DNA of 64,000 bases from Ruminococcus sp. UNK.MGS-30 (lineage in GTDB: Bacteria; Bacillota; Clostridia; Oscillospirales; Ruminococcaceae). Position 1 is the first letter of the stretch. Each line of letters begins with the position of its first letter. The DNA lies in NCBI GenBank assembly GCA_000980705.1, contig LBCK01000006.1, positions 1 through 64,000 on the forward strand. Reading direction: 5' to 3'. This document shows, one piece after another, positions 8,779 to 18,321 of this stretch. A program made the translations under genes and the position numbers. The notes beneath the pieces are model-generated. The model made no database searches. It saw only the letters and a list, made by a program, of their open reading frames with translations, and had not been told where the DNA came from.

Positions 8779-11025
8779 ATGGCACGAAAGAAACAAACAG
8801 AAAAACCAAAAAAAAATACGATACCAAACGCTTATATTGCCGGTGCCGGCGTTGTGGAAGAAGAGAAGATCACGGACACGCTGGAAAAAAACTATATGCC
8901 GTATGCCATGAGCGTTATCATTTCCCGTGCGCTGCCGGAAATTGATGGTTTCAAGCCGTCACACCGAAAGCTGCTGTATACCATGTACAAGATGGGACTC
9001 CTCACAGGCAATCTGACCAAGTCGGCAAATGTTGTCGGGCAGACCATGCGTCTGAACCCGCACGGCGACAGTGCGATCTATGAGACCATGGTACGTCTGG
9101 CACGGGGCAATGAGGCGCTGCTGCATCCGTATGTGCAGTCCAAGGGTAACTTCGGTAAGGCGTATTCCCGTGATATGGCATATGCCGCATCCCGTTATAC
9201 AGAAGTAAAGCTGGAACCGATCTGTAACGAGCTGTTCCGGGATATTGATAAGGATACGGTGGATTTTGTTCCCAACTATGACAATACCATGCAGGAACCC
9301 ACCTTGTTTCCGGCAACATTTCCCACGGTTCTGGTCAATGCCAACGTAGGTATTGCAGTATCCATGGCAAGCAGTGTCTGCCCGTTTAATCTGGCAGAAG
9401 TCTGCGAGACAGCGATTGCAGTGCTGAAAAATCCGGAACACGACATCCTTTCCACCTTAAAAGGACCGGATTTTCCCGGCGGCGGATTTCTGTATTATAA
9501 CGAATCGGAATTGCAGAAGATTTACGAAACCGGACGTGGCAGCGTGACCGTTCGTTCCAAGTGGACGTATAACAAGGCGGACAACTGCCTGGAAATCACG
9601 GAGATTCCGTACAGCACCACGATCGAGGCAATCAAGGATAAGATCGTAGACTGCATCAAGCAGGGAAAGCTGCGTGAGGTTTCCTATGTCCGGGATGAAA
9701 CTGATATTGACGGCTTGAAGATCGCCATAGATCTGAAACGAGGCTCGGACCCGGAAAAAGTTATGCAGAAACTGTTCCGCATGACACCGCTCCAGGATAA
9801 TTATTCCTGCAATTTTAATATTCTGGTAGGCGGTGCGCCGAAGGTAATGGGCGTGCGTGAAATTCTGGAAGAATGGTCTGCCTTTCGTCTGGAATGCGTG
9901 CGCCGCCGACTGGTGTTTGATCTGAAAAAGAAACAGGAAAAGCTGCATCTGCTGCTGGGTCTGGACAAGATTCTGCTGGACATCGACAAGGCAATCCGCA
10001 TTGTCAGAGAGACAGAAGAAGAAGTGGATGTTGTGCCGAATCTGATGATCGGCTTTGGCATTGATGAGATCCAGGCGGAGTATGTGGCGGAGATCAAGCT
10101 GCGTCATCTGAACCGGGAATATATTCTGAAACGGACGCAGGAGATCGACCAGTTGAAACAGGATATCGCAGAGCTGGAATCTACCATTGCCGATCCGAAA
10201 AAGATGAAGAAAATCATCATCGCTGAGCTGAAAGAAACGGCGAAAAAATACGGTCAGCCCCGAAAGACGCTGTTCTACTACGCATCCGATGTAGAGGAAG
10301 AGTCGGACGAAGAGGATATCCCGGATTATCCGGTGCATTTGTTCCTGTCGGAGAGCGGCTATTTCAAAAAGATCACACCGGCATCGCTCCGCATGAGCAG
10401 TGAACAAAAGCTGAAAGAGGAAGATAAGATCGTAGCGCATCTGGAAACAACAAACCGTATCGAACTGCTCTTTTTCACCAACCAGCAGCAGGTTTATAAA
10501 ACCAGAGCAAGCGAATTCGGAGAGTCCAAGGCGAGCGTGCTGGGTGACTATGTCCCGGCAAAATTGGGCTTGTCAGATGGGGAACTGGTGGTGCAGATGA
10601 TCGCCACTGCGGATTACAGCGGTGACCTGCTCTTTGTCTTTGCCAACGGCAAGGCTGCCCGTGTTCCGCTGTCTGCATATGCGACCAAGACGAACCGGAA
10701 AAAGCTGCAAAACGCCTACAGCGGTAAGTCACCCCTGGTACAGATTTTGCAGATTCCCGGCGGTGAAGCCTCCTGCCCGGTATTTATCCGGACAAACGGC
10801 AACCGTGCAGTCCTGGCAGAGACATCCCTGATTGCAGCAAAGGCGACCAGGGACACACAGGGCGTACAGGTTGTGACCTTGAAAGCCAAGCATCTGGTCT
10901 GCGAGGCGAGAATTCTGAACGAGGAAGAATCCACGGCACTGAAAAAGTATCGTGTGAAAACGATTCCTGCAACCGGCGGCATGGCGAAAGACCTGCCGGG
11001 CAGCGGTCAGATGACATTGTTATAA
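8779..11025 (+). CDS. parC: Topoisomerase IV subunit A (GyrA/ParC family)
   Basis: A 748-residue DNA cleavage subunit. The catalytic tyrosine is Tyr140 in AASRYTEVKL. The quinolone-determining stretch NPHGDSAIYETMV keeps Ser98 and Glu102, the pattern of quinolone-sensitive ParC. A coiled-coil tower follows (about 410-480, LEFDLKKKQEKL-like heptads), then an acidic insert (SDVEEESDEEDIPDY, about 495-510) and a C-terminal beta-pinwheel-like region. No GyrA box (QRRGGKG) is visible, which supports ParC over GyrA. Transcribed with parE, and ended by the terminator at 11030. Confidence 0.9.
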   Translation: MARKKQTEKPKKNTIPNAYIAGAGVVEEEKITDTLEKNYMPYAMSVIISRALPEIDGFKPSHRKLLYTMYKMGLLTGNLTKSANVVGQTMRLNPHGDSAIYETMVRLARGNEALLHPYVQSKGNFGKAYSRDMAYAASRYTEVKLEPICNELFRDIDKDTVDFVPNYDNTMQEPTLFPATFPTVLVNANVGIAVSMASSVCPFNLAEVCETAIAVLKNPEHDILSTLKGPDFPGGGFLYYNESELQKIYETGRGSVTVRSKWTYNKADNCLEITEIPYSTTIEAIKDKIVDCIKQGKLREVSYVRDETDIDGLKIAIDLKRGSDPEKVMQKLFRMTPLQDNYSCNFNILVGGAPKVMGVREILEEWSAFRLECVRRRLVFDLKKKQEKLHLLLGLDKILLDIDKAIRIVRETEEEVDVVPNLMIGFGIDEIQAEYVAEIKLRHLNREYILKRTQEIDQLKQDIAELESTIADPKKMKKIIIAELKETAKKYGQPRKTLFYYASDVEEESDEEDIPDYPVHLFLSESGYFKKITPASLRMSSEQKLKEEDKIVAHLETTNRIELLFFTNQQQVYKTRASEFGESKASVLGDYVPAKLGLSDGELVVQMIATADYSGDLLFVFANGKAARVPLSAYATKTNRKKLQNAYSGKSPLVQILQIPGGEASCPVFIRTNGNRAVLAETSLIAAKATRDTQGVQVVTLKAKHLVCEARILNEEESTALKKYRVKTIPATGGMAKDLPGSGQMTLL

Positions 11026-11029
11026 AAAG

Positions 11030-11066
11030 AAAAGCCACTCCTTTTTATCGGGAGCGGCTCTTTTTT
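11030..11066. terminator. Terminator between convergent parC and GH44 genes
   Basis: Stem AGCCACTCC/GGAGCGGCT with one A-C mismatch and T6 on the plus side, A-rich on the other, so it probably serves both genes. Confidence 0.8.
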
Positions 11067-11087
11067 ATGACAGAGGATTTGTCTGTT

Positions 11088-13643
11088 TTATTTTTCCGGG
11101 AGACTGTCGATGATATGTGTCAGGAAACGGAGCAGGGAAGTTGCATCGCTGCTGTCCAGACCATCATCTCCGTTGCAGTCCGCATTTTTGGATGCCTGTG
11201 CATTCAGCTTGACCTGTCCGGCAACTGCCTTGTTCAGCTGAACGGCATCGGTAATGTCTACTCTGCCATCCAGGTTGACATCGCCGTAAAGACTTACGGA
11301 AACATCAGCATCGCCTGTTGTCGCAGAAGTGGTGCCTGTATCTTCCGATGCGGAAGAGGTCTCTGTGGAAACCGTTGTTGTTTCAGTAGTTGTTTCCGCA
11401 GAAGAAACGGTCGTTTCGGATTCTGTACTGCTTTCGCTGACCGTCGTTTCACTGGAAGAGGTTTCTGTCTCCGGTGCAGAGGTTGTGGTCAGCGTTTCAG
11501 TTGTATCTGTGGTTTCGGCAGGGGTTGTGGTGGTCGTATCCGGTTTGTCGTTGTCATATTCATATACCAGAGTGACCGAGTTGTATGTTGTAGTGATGTC
11601 AGTACCGCTGGCAGCATCCTTTTCCGAGGATGCCCACCAGCTTTGCAGCTCTGCGGAGGTGTCATTGCAGAAGCCTGCGATCGTCGTGGACTTTTCGTCT
11701 ACAACGATGGTGTATTGATCGTCAAAGGGAATGGAGACGTTGTTGGTGTTCAGACGATACTGGAACGACTTGTTGCCCCATACCTCATCCGTGCTGCCTG
11801 CCTCTACAACCTTGTTAAAGCAAAGCGCACCGCCGCCTACACACCAGCCGGAGCCGGCGTTGGAGGTTGCTGTGACATTGAGAATGACCTCTTTCAGATG
11901 CTCCTTGTCACCCAGCGGGATCATATAATTGCCATTTTGATTTTTCTCCAGGTCGCTAAAGTTGTAGGTCGTTTTCTTCACTTCAATATTCGGTTCGTCC
12001 GGAATCACAACATCTGTGGTCTCATCGGCAATTACCACCTGTGCCACGGACAAAGGCGGCAGTTCCACGGTCACCTGGTTGCCTGAGATATCGTTCTGCA
12101 CATCCAGGATCTTGATATCACTGCTGTCCTGCGTAACTGCGTATACCACTGCGCTCTTATAATCGGTATCTGTGCCGTCCAGGGAGATGACTGCCTTTTC
12201 GGTGTTTTCCTTGTCCTTGTTGGAGACAACGGCGGTAACTTTGCCGTCGTCGCTGCCGTCAATGGATGCAAAAATGGCAGCCTTGGACAAATCCGGCGAA
12301 GAGGACTCTACCAGAGTGTCCCCGAAATCGCTGCCCTTGCCGTCGTAATTGGTATAGAGGTTGATGGCGCTTGTCACATACGGACACTTGGAAAGCGTTC
12401 CCCAATAGGTCGCCAGATATACGCCCTGGTCTGCAAATGCACCCAGCGCCTCGGTCTCCGCAATCGCAGAAACCACCGACTTGCCTGTGTTGTCCTCGTC
12501 CGCGATATTTGCCAGATTGTATTCCGTCAGCGCCAGTTTTGTGCCGGGATAGTACTTGTCAATGGATTCCTGCATCCGGGTCAGAAACGGGAACGAGCTG
12601 CCGAACCACTGGGAAAGCCAGCTGTTTTCCTTATAGTCCGGGTCGTACAGACTTCTCGCCGCCTGTAAAATGCCGTCATCCGTGCTGCAGTCCTGCGCAT
12701 AGTAATGTACATCTACAACATCCAAAAGGCGCATGCCGTTTTCTTTTTCAGCGTCAGCCATCTGCTTGAGATAATAGTCCATGTACCAGGAATACTGACT
12801 CTTTACCGCCTCCCAGTCCGGGTCGGAGTAGTTGTCGCCGTTGCCAGCCTGGTAACACGGGAGAATGCCCCAGAAAGCCGGACCGTAGATCTCTGCGTTC
12901 GGGTCAAGACTTTTGACCACTTTAGAAAGCGCAATGGATTTCGATACCAGCTCCTGGTTGGAAACCTCGTCTTTGTGCAGCAGCGGATGTGTGTCATTCC
13001 AGAGTACCGGTTCGTTGTCCAGATTGTATCCCTGGATACCGGTAGAAGTGGTGGAGTCTCCCAGGTTTTGAATCAGATAGTTGACATACTCATCCATGTA
13101 AACGGTATCGTCGGTCAGATCCGGTGTGTCTGATAGCGCACCGTCTTTCTGAAATGCGACCTTGTTCCAGCGGCTGGAAGGTGCAGCCTCTGAATCTGTG
13201 ACCGTTCCGTTTTTGTCAGCGGCAACATATCCAGCCATCTGGAGCGTTGCCATTTTGTATCCGATGCCCTGCTCCGTGCATTCCTTGGAAAGCTGGTGTG
13301 CCTGGTATGCCGGACCGTCAGAGACATCACCCATGTGTGTGTCAGAACTGTTGACCCAGTCTTCACCGGCGTTGGAGTAGTTGGTTTCCCAGTTGTATCC
13401 GGTAAAGCGGTTTCCGCCCTGGCGGACGGCGTTTGTCTTGACGCTTTTCAGGCTGCCTGAGTTGCCGGATTCGTTTACGCCGTAGATATACGGGCTGATC
13501 GCCTTTTTCTCGCCGTCCAGCTGGATCTTCAGCTGTATGTCATAGCTGCCGGCGGCAGAGACAGATAAAATGGATGGGATCTGTGCGGCGCAGGCTGCTG
13601 CAAGAACACTTGCGGTCAGACCTGCAAGAATACGTTTCTTCAT
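11088..13643 (-). CDS. GH44 endoglucanase with C-terminal dockerin
   Basis: About 851 residues. Signal peptide (to about residue 32), then a GH44 catalytic domain: acid/base Glu211 in YNLDNEPVLW and nucleophile Glu374 in LALTEYNLAN, the retaining pair of this family. After the barrel and its beta domain comes a beta-sandwich module of about 140 residues (555-695) with two cysteines, probably carbohydrate-binding; GH44 enzymes of rumen ruminococci carry a CBM here, but I cannot name this one. A Thr/Ser/Glu linker (697-785) leads to a type I dockerin (786-851) with two calcium loops, DVNLDGRVDITD and DCNGDDGLDSSD. It should cut glucan or xyloglucan within a cellulosome. ATG 13643 is used, not the upstream TTG, because AAGGAG is 9 nt before it. 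Confidence 0.92.
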   Translation of the reverse strand: MKKRILAGLTASVLAAACAAQIPSILSVSAAGSYDIQLKIQLDGEKKAISPYIYGVNESGNSGSLKSVKTNAVRQGGNRFTGYNWETNYSNAGEDWVNSSDTHMGDVSDGPAYQAHQLSKECTEQGIGYKMATLQMAGYVAADKNGTVTDSEAAPSSRWNKVAFQKDGALSDTPDLTDDTVYMDEYVNYLIQNLGDSTTSTGIQGYNLDNEPVLWNDTHPLLHKDEVSNQELVSKSIALSKVVKSLDPNAEIYGPAFWGILPCYQAGNGDNYSDPDWEAVKSQYSWYMDYYLKQMADAEKENGMRLLDVVDVHYYAQDCSTDDGILQAARSLYDPDYKENSWLSQWFGSSFPFLTRMQESIDKYYPGTKLALTEYNLANIADEDNTGKSVVSAIAETEALGAFADQGVYLATYWGTLSKCPYVTSAINLYTNYDGKGSDFGDTLVESSSPDLSKAAIFASIDGSDDGKVTAVVSNKDKENTEKAVISLDGTDTDYKSAVVYAVTQDSSDIKILDVQNDISGNQVTVELPPLSVAQVVIADETTDVVIPDEPNIEVKKTTYNFSDLEKNQNGNYMIPLGDKEHLKEVILNVTATSNAGSGWCVGGGALCFNKVVEAGSTDEVWGNKSFQYRLNTNNVSIPFDDQYTIVVDEKSTTIAGFCNDTSAELQSWWASSEKDAASGTDITTTYNSVTLVYEYDNDKPDTTTTTPAETTDTTETLTTTSAPETETSSSETTVSESSTESETTVSSAETTTETTTVSTETSSASEDTGTTSATTGDADVSVSLYGDVNLDGRVDITDAVQLNKAVAGQVKLNAQASKNADCNGDDGLDSSDATSLLRFLTHIIDSLPEK

Positions 13644-13697
13644 GTTCAATTCTCCTTAAAACAATAAAACAATGGTGGTTTCAAAAACTTCGATATT

Positions 13698-13726
13698 ATT
13701 ATAGCACACATCTTTTCAAAAATCAA
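13698..13726 (-). promoter_or_regulatory. Promoter of the GH44 gene
   Basis: TTGATT, 17-bp spacer and TGC-TATAAT on the minus strand, about 55 bp from the start codon. Confidence 0.8.
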
Positions 13727-13825
13727 GTGCTTTACACAGAATATTTCTTCATATGCGCATAATTTATATGCAATTTGCAGAACAACATCGTAACAGTATT
13801 CTGCCAAATCAGCAGGAAATTGTCC

Positions 13826-13854
13826 TTGACAAAAGAAAATTGCCGTGCTAAAAT
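13826..13854 (+). promoter_or_regulatory. Promoter of the esterase operon
   Basis: TTGACA, 17-bp spacer and TGC-TAAAAT, about 33 bp upstream of the ATG. It is divergent from the GH44 promoter with about 100 bp between them, so the two polysaccharide units may share control. Confidence 0.78.
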
Positions 13855-13886
13855 GAAACATGGAGAATTCTAACAGGAGGTTTTGT

Positions 13887-15137
13887 ATGAGAATATCAAA
13901 GCATAAGCGACTGTTCGGAGGGTTATTTGCAGTATTGACTGCGGCATCTCTTGTGGGTTGTCACGCCGATTCTGCCGACTCAGGCAGCAAAGCAGAGAAA
14001 CCGGCAGAAAAACAGCCGACACTGTTCGATACCTATGTTTCCAATACTGTGATTTCAACAGGCTGTAATACAATAATCAAAAACGCAGAGTCTGTGACTT
14101 ATCGGGCATGGTTCCCGGTCGAGGCGGCAGGATCGTTTGACTATCGCTTTTATTTTTCCAATACCGTAGATTCCACCTGGGGTGACGGCAGCGACAGCTA
14201 CGTGGGAATGCCCGGCGGAAGTTACACCATTGAAAGTGCAAAGGTCTATGACGGCGGAACAGAATTTGATGCGAATGTGACACCGTCCGTTTCTGTCCCG
14301 GTGACTTTTTCTAATGGAAGTACCACAAAAGAAGTCCAGCCGGACGAAACATTCTGGAGTGATACCGTAAATATCACAATTCCGGAAGATCACTACCTTT
14401 TATGGGAGTGGACGATCAGCGGCTCCAATATCCCGGCAATCGCTATGTCCAATCTGGCATACTCCTATGCAGATCATGGGGATGGAAAAGGTTTTCTCTA
14501 TACCAATGAGATTCCGGTGCCGCAGCTGGTGGGCTGTGACCGGGAAGTCTCCGCAAGAATCGTGACCCTGGGTGACTCAGTTACACAGGGCTGCCAGACA
14601 ACAGAATTTGCACAGCAGTTCTGGGCGGCACAGCTGTTGGATCAGCTGGGAGCGGAGGATTACAGCCTGTGGAATCTGGGCATCGGCTATGCCCGTGCCT
14701 CGGACTGTGCCAAGGACGAAGACTGGCTGAACCGTGCGATTGCAGGCGCAGATGTGATTACAGTTGCGTTTGGAACAAACGATATTATCAGCGGTCCTTA
14801 CGGCGGAAATGGTCACGCCACGGCGGATGAGATGGAGAACGATGTCCGGAAGATCACGCAAAAGTGTACCGATTCCGGCATAAAAACGATTCTGTGGAAT
14901 TCGCCGCCGTTTGATCTGACTCCGGAACTGGAAGAGATCCGGACAGCCTATAATCAGAAGGTGGAAGGCATTGCAGACGATTGCGGCGCATCCTATTTTG
15001 ACGTTGCTGCACTTCTGGCAGACCCGTCAGATGCGGCAAAAACGGTCTATGGACAGCATCCGAATGATGAAGGCGGAACGGTAATTGCGGACGCATTGGT
15101 GAAAGTTGTCCGTGAAATAGAAAAAACATCAGAGTGA
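13887..15137 (+). CDS. SGNH-hydrolase lipoprotein (carbohydrate esterase-like)
   Basis: About 416 residues. A signal peptide ends in SLVGC, a good lipobox, so this is a cell-surface lipoprotein. An N-terminal beta-rich part (about 45-210) precedes an SGNH domain with block I VTLGDSVTQG (nucleophile Ser), block III FGTNDI and block V YGQHPNDEGG (catalytic Asp/His region). This is the two-part layout of CE2-like acetylesterases: a jelly-roll followed by an SGNH fold. Removal of acetyl groups from xylan or mannan is likely, but the substrate is not certain. Start 13887 follows AGGAGG by 7 nt; the longer in-frame start at 13860 lies inside the leader. First gene of a four-gene operon. Confidence 0.85.
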   Translation: MRISKHKRLFGGLFAVLTAASLVGCHADSADSGSKAEKPAEKQPTLFDTYVSNTVISTGCNTIIKNAESVTYRAWFPVEAAGSFDYRFYFSNTVDSTWGDGSDSYVGMPGGSYTIESAKVYDGGTEFDANVTPSVSVPVTFSNGSTTKEVQPDETFWSDTVNITIPEDHYLLWEWTISGSNIPAIAMSNLAYSYADHGDGKGFLYTNEIPVPQLVGCDREVSARIVTLGDSVTQGCQTTEFAQQFWAAQLLDQLGAEDYSLWNLGIGYARASDCAKDEDWLNRAIAGADVITVAFGTNDIISGPYGGNGHATADEMENDVRKITQKCTDSGIKTILWNSPPFDLTPELEEIRTAYNQKVEGIADDCGASYFDVAALLADPSDAAKTVYGQHPNDEGGTVIADALVKVVREIEKTSE

Positions 15138-15151
15138 AAGGTTGATTCAGA

Positions 15152-16459
15152 ATGAAACGAAGACTCACAGCAATCATTGCCGGGCTTTGCATCGCAGCAC
15201 TTCCGGTGGGGAAGTGCGCCGCAAATGTGCTTCCGTCTGACACAGCGGACATCGTGTCAGCGGCAGAACCGGTGCGCATCCTGGCGATGGGCGATTCCAT
15301 CACACATGGCTATATCAACGGAGACAACGGCTACCGCAAATATCTCTGTTACCAGCTCCAGCAGCAGGGCTTTACGGACTTTGATATGGTCGGACCGAAC
15401 AACAACTGGACAGATTCTGTCTCCTACACCACCGCAGACGGCGTAACGTTTGAATATGACCCGGCACACGCCGGATACAGCGGATATGCAATCCAGGCGT
15501 ATTCCGGCAGACAGGGACTGTACGAAACGGTGTTTGACACGACCTATACCAACGGAGATGTCTCCGGAAATATGATGGAGGCATATGATCCGGATATCGT
15601 TTTGCTGCAAATCGGCACCAACGATCTTTTGGACAATCACAATGACGGCATCACAGACCGCCTGGAAACCATGGTGGACAAACTGCTGGACAGCATGGAC
15701 GACCAGGATATGCTTTTCGTGGCATCTGTGCCGGATATCGACGTTTCTGTCCGGTATGACTGGCTCTGGGCATATCAGTCCTCCGGCATTACCTATGACT
15801 CTGATCCGGAAGGCTTCACAGCGCTGGTACAGCAGAGTGTAGACAACTACAATGCTTCGGTAAAGGAACTGGTGGAAAAAAAGCAGGCAGACGGAAAACA
15901 AATCCGCTTTGCAGATATCAACAGCGTTGTCGATATGAAAACCGGCTTGGAGGACGGCGTACATCCGAACGAAACGGGTTATGCCTGCATGGGCAAATAC
16001 TGGTCTGAACAGCTGCTTTCTTATCTGAACCAGACACCGATCGAACCGACACCCGGCTCCACCACAGCAACAGTCACAACCACTACAACAGAGACAACCA
16101 CCTCTGTTACTGCATCTTCTGAAACAGAGACCACAACTGCGGAAAGTACATCCATTACAGAAACAGAAACAAGTGAAACTGTTTCAGATACAACAGAAAC
16201 TACAACAATTTCCAGCTCTGAGAGCAGCACAGAAACTGCCACCTCCCAGCAACCCCAGCCAATCAAGGGTGATGTGACACTGGATGGAACTGTGAATGTT
16301 GCAGATGTCGTTCGGCTTTGCCGCTATCTGGTGCATGGTGAAGGCATTTCGAAAACTGCCTATGAATGTGCAGATGTCACCGAGGACGGCATTGTGAACG
16401 GATTTGATCTGACACTGTTGCGGCAGATGCTGGTTGCAGTGGGAGGACAGGAGCAGTGA
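15152..16459 (+). CDS. CE3-type SGNH esterase with dockerin
   Basis: 435 residues: signal peptide (about 1-35), an SGNH esterase of the acetyl-xylan esterase CE3 type (about 40-290) with nucleophile Ser49 in LAMGDSITHG, IGTNDLL, and His271 in DGVHPNETGY, then a Thr/Ser/Glu linker (295-370) and a dockerin (372-435). The two dockerin repeats, DVTLDGTVNVAD and DVTEDGIVNGFD, differ clearly from the DITDAV...LNK pattern of the GH44 and GH9 dockerins, so it may bind a different cohesin. It should act on acetylated xylan beside the upstream lipoprotein esterase. 14 nt separate the two genes, and its stop overlaps the next start. Confidence 0.9.
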   Translation: MKRRLTAIIAGLCIAALPVGKCAANVLPSDTADIVSAAEPVRILAMGDSITHGYINGDNGYRKYLCYQLQQQGFTDFDMVGPNNNWTDSVSYTTADGVTFEYDPAHAGYSGYAIQAYSGRQGLYETVFDTTYTNGDVSGNMMEAYDPDIVLLQIGTNDLLDNHNDGITDRLETMVDKLLDSMDDQDMLFVASVPDIDVSVRYDWLWAYQSSGITYDSDPEGFTALVQQSVDNYNASVKELVEKKQADGKQIRFADINSVVDMKTGLEDGVHPNETGYACMGKYWSEQLLSYLNQTPIEPTPGSTTATVTTTTTETTTSVTASSETETTTAESTSITETETSETVSDTTETTTISSSESSTETATSQQPQPIKGDVTLDGTVNVADVVRLCRYLVHGEGISKTAYECADVTEDGIVNGFDLTLLRQMLVAVGGQEQ

Positions 16460-17142
16460 AGAAAATCCGTGGCTTGATCTTTGATATGGATGGCACACTG
16501 CTGGATACGGAAAAAATCTATTTCCAGTGCTGGCTGCAAAGTGCAAAGGAACTGGGCTTTCCCATGTCAGAAGAGGCGGCGCTGCACGTGCGGAGCTGCT
16601 GTGCGGCTCATGCAGAACCATACTTCCGTCAGCTGTACGGAACAGATTTTGACTATTATAAGGTGCGTGACCGCCGCCGGGAATTGGTTTCCCAGTACAT
16701 TGCGGCGCATGGTGTGGAGCAAAAGCCCGGCATTGCTGCACTGCTGGAATTCTGCAAGCAAGCCGGACTCGCCTATGCGGTTGCAACTGCAACTTCGCAG
16801 GAACTGGCAAGAGAGCGGCTGGCGCTTGCCGGACTGGACGGGATGTTCCCGGACATCGTCGGCGGTGACCAGGTAAAACACGGCAAACCAGATCCGGATA
16901 TCTACGTGATTGCTGCAAAGACGCTGGGGATTCCGCCGGAGGAATGTGTTGCCGTCGAGGATTCTCCCAATGGCATAGCGGCAGGTCTGGACGCCGGATG
17001 CAATGTCATCCTGGTTCCGGATCTGACACCGCCCGAACCGGGAGATAGGGAACGCCTATTTGGTATTGCAGAAAATCTGGAAGAAGTGACAGAACTCTTG
17101 AAACCTGTTTGTCATCGGAGAGGAGAAGATAAAAATGCGTAA
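16456..17142 (+). CDS. HAD-superfamily phosphatase / beta-phosphoglucomutase-like
   Basis: 228 residues of the HAD family subgroup with an alpha-helical cap. Motif I is FDMDGTLLDTE (two catalytic Asp), motif II lies in VATATSQ, motif III is the KPDPDIY lysine and motif IV is VEDSPNG. These proteins act on small phosphorylated sugars. The start is GTG at 16456, which shares bases with the TGA of the esterase gene, with GGGAGGACAGGAG upstream. Position in an esterase operon suggests sugar-phosphate clean-up, but the substrate is unknown. Confidence 0.88.
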   Translation: MKKIRGLIFDMDGTLLDTEKIYFQCWLQSAKELGFPMSEEAALHVRSCCAAHAEPYFRQLYGTDFDYYKVRDRRRELVSQYIAAHGVEQKPGIAALLEFCKQAGLAYAVATATSQELARERLALAGLDGMFPDIVGGDQVKHGKPDPDIYVIAAKTLGIPPEECVAVEDSPNGIAAGLDAGCNVILVPDLTPPEPGDRERLFGIAENLEEVTELLKPVCHRRGEDKNA

Positions 17143-17392
17143 AGATCCGGCATCAGAAGTTTATGACGTTCCGCAGTACAGCTATTTCGAATTCGGAAAC
17201 AATTTTACCGGGAGCTATGGAAAACTCAGCTATAAGATCACACCGGGTGAGGACTTCACCGTGCAGATCTGGCACAGCCGGCTCTGTTCTGACCTGGCAG
17301 AAATGGAAGAGGAACAGAAGTTCCCCATGACCAAAGACGGATTCCATGAAATGCTGCGCTGGCTGGAAACCAAAGCGCCGACTGGAAAATAA
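17135..17392 (+). CDS. Small conserved-looking protein, 85 aa, unknown
   Basis: No family recognised. It is acidic and soluble with no signal peptide or membrane segment, rich in aromatic residues (YSYFEFGNNF near residue 15), and ends in a helix-like stretch (MLRWLETKAP). It overlaps the HAD gene by 8 nt and has GGAGAGGAGAAG upstream, so it is translated from the esterase operon. That overlap and the terminator right after it are the best evidence that it is a real gene. Confidence 0.7.
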   Translation: MRKDPASEVYDVPQYSYFEFGNNFTGSYGKLSYKITPGEDFTVQIWHSRLCSDLAEMEEEQKFPMTKDGFHEMLRWLETKAPTGK

Positions 17393-17398
17393 AAATAC

Positions 17399-17440
17399 AA
17401 AAAGCCATTTCCGGGAATCAAAACCGGAAATGGCTTTTTG
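17399..17440. terminator. Bidirectional terminator, esterase operon / radical SAM gene
   Basis: A long perfect stem (AAAAAGCCATTTCCGG with its complement) and T5 on each strand, between convergent genes. Confidence 0.87.
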
Positions 17441-17454
17441 ATTGAAGAGAGATT

Positions 17455-18321
17455 CTAAGAAAAGAGCGACAATTGCTGCGTTTTCTCCGGAAATTCCCGC
17501 AGATAGTGAAAGATTTGTTCCGGCTCGTGCAGGACACCGTGTCGGCGGCATTCCTCGTGGAAAATAGACATGAGGTTTCGCTGATTGGGGCTGCTGCATT
17601 CATAAGCGTTTCCAAAGGAACGGATGTACTGCTGTTTCATGCCAGGGAAGTACTTGTCCAGCTGGGCGTAAAAATATTCTCGGTCACCCTCCCGGAGCGT
17701 TACGCCCATTCCAAAGCACAGAATGCCTTTGACGCCAGCATCAAAGCAATATTCCAGAATGCCACGCAAATTTTGTTCCGTATCGTTGAGGAAGGGGAGA
17801 ATCGGCGAGAGCCAGACAACCGTGGGAATATGCCGGCTCTGCATGACTTTCAGCGCATGATACCGCTGCCTGGTGGTGCAGACGTGCGGTTCTAAAATGC
17901 GGCAGAGTTTTTCATCATATGTAGTAAGCGTCATTTGCACAACGCACTTGGCGTTCTCTTGAATACGGCAAAGCAAGTCCACATCTCGCAAAATCCGGTC
18001 AGACTTTGTCAGAATACTCAGTCCAAAGCCGTATTTTTCGATGATCTCCAGACAGCGCCGTGTCAGCCGCAGCTGTTCTTCCAGATGCAGATAAGGGTCG
18101 CACATAGAGCCAGTGCCGATCATGCAGAGCTGGCGCTTTTTTCGCAGAGCCTCTTCCAGGAGCATGGGCGCATTTCCCTTTACAGCAATATCCTCGAAGT
18201 CGTGTGACATCTGATAACAGGAAGAACGGCTGTCGCAGTAAATGCAGCCGTGGGTGCAGCCACGATAGAGGTTCATGCCGTTTCCGGCAGATAAAATGCT
18301 TTTGGCTTGTATCAGGTGCAT
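17455..18321 (-). CDS. Radical SAM protein, SPL-like (Rv2578c type)
   Basis: 288 residues. The [4Fe-4S] motif is RGCTHGCIYCDSRS (Cys-x3-Cys-x2-Cys), followed by an SAM-binding region and IGTGSMCDPYLHLE, typical of the spore-photoproduct-lyase-like radical SAM group often annotated Rv2578c family. The true SPL repair enzyme is longer and has an extra C-terminal domain and conserved Cys, so DNA photolesion repair is not claimed. It overlaps the upstream methyltransferase by 10 nt and has only a weak Shine-Dalgarno, consistent with coupling. Confidence 0.85.
   Translation of the reverse strand: MHLIQAKSILSAGNGMNLYRGCTHGCIYCDSRSSCYQMSHDFEDIAVKGNAPMLLEEALRKKRQLCMIGTGSMCDPYLHLEEQLRLTRRCLEIIEKYGFGLSILTKSDRILRDVDLLCRIQENAKCVVQMTLTTYDEKLCRILEPHVCTTRQRYHALKVMQSRHIPTVVWLSPILPFLNDTEQNLRGILEYCFDAGVKGILCFGMGVTLREGDREYFYAQLDKYFPGMKQQYIRSFGNAYECSSPNQRNLMSIFHEECRRHGVLHEPEQIFHYLREFPEKTQQLSLFS

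Noticed and set aside
9457..10440. 327-codon frame antisense to parC
   Set aside because: Leu/Phe/Arg-rich shadow; parC has its catalytic Tyr and full length.
17455..18321. Annotation as true spore photoproduct lyase
   Set aside because: The protein is shorter and lacks the C-terminal region with the additional conserved Cys; only the radical SAM core resembles SPL.
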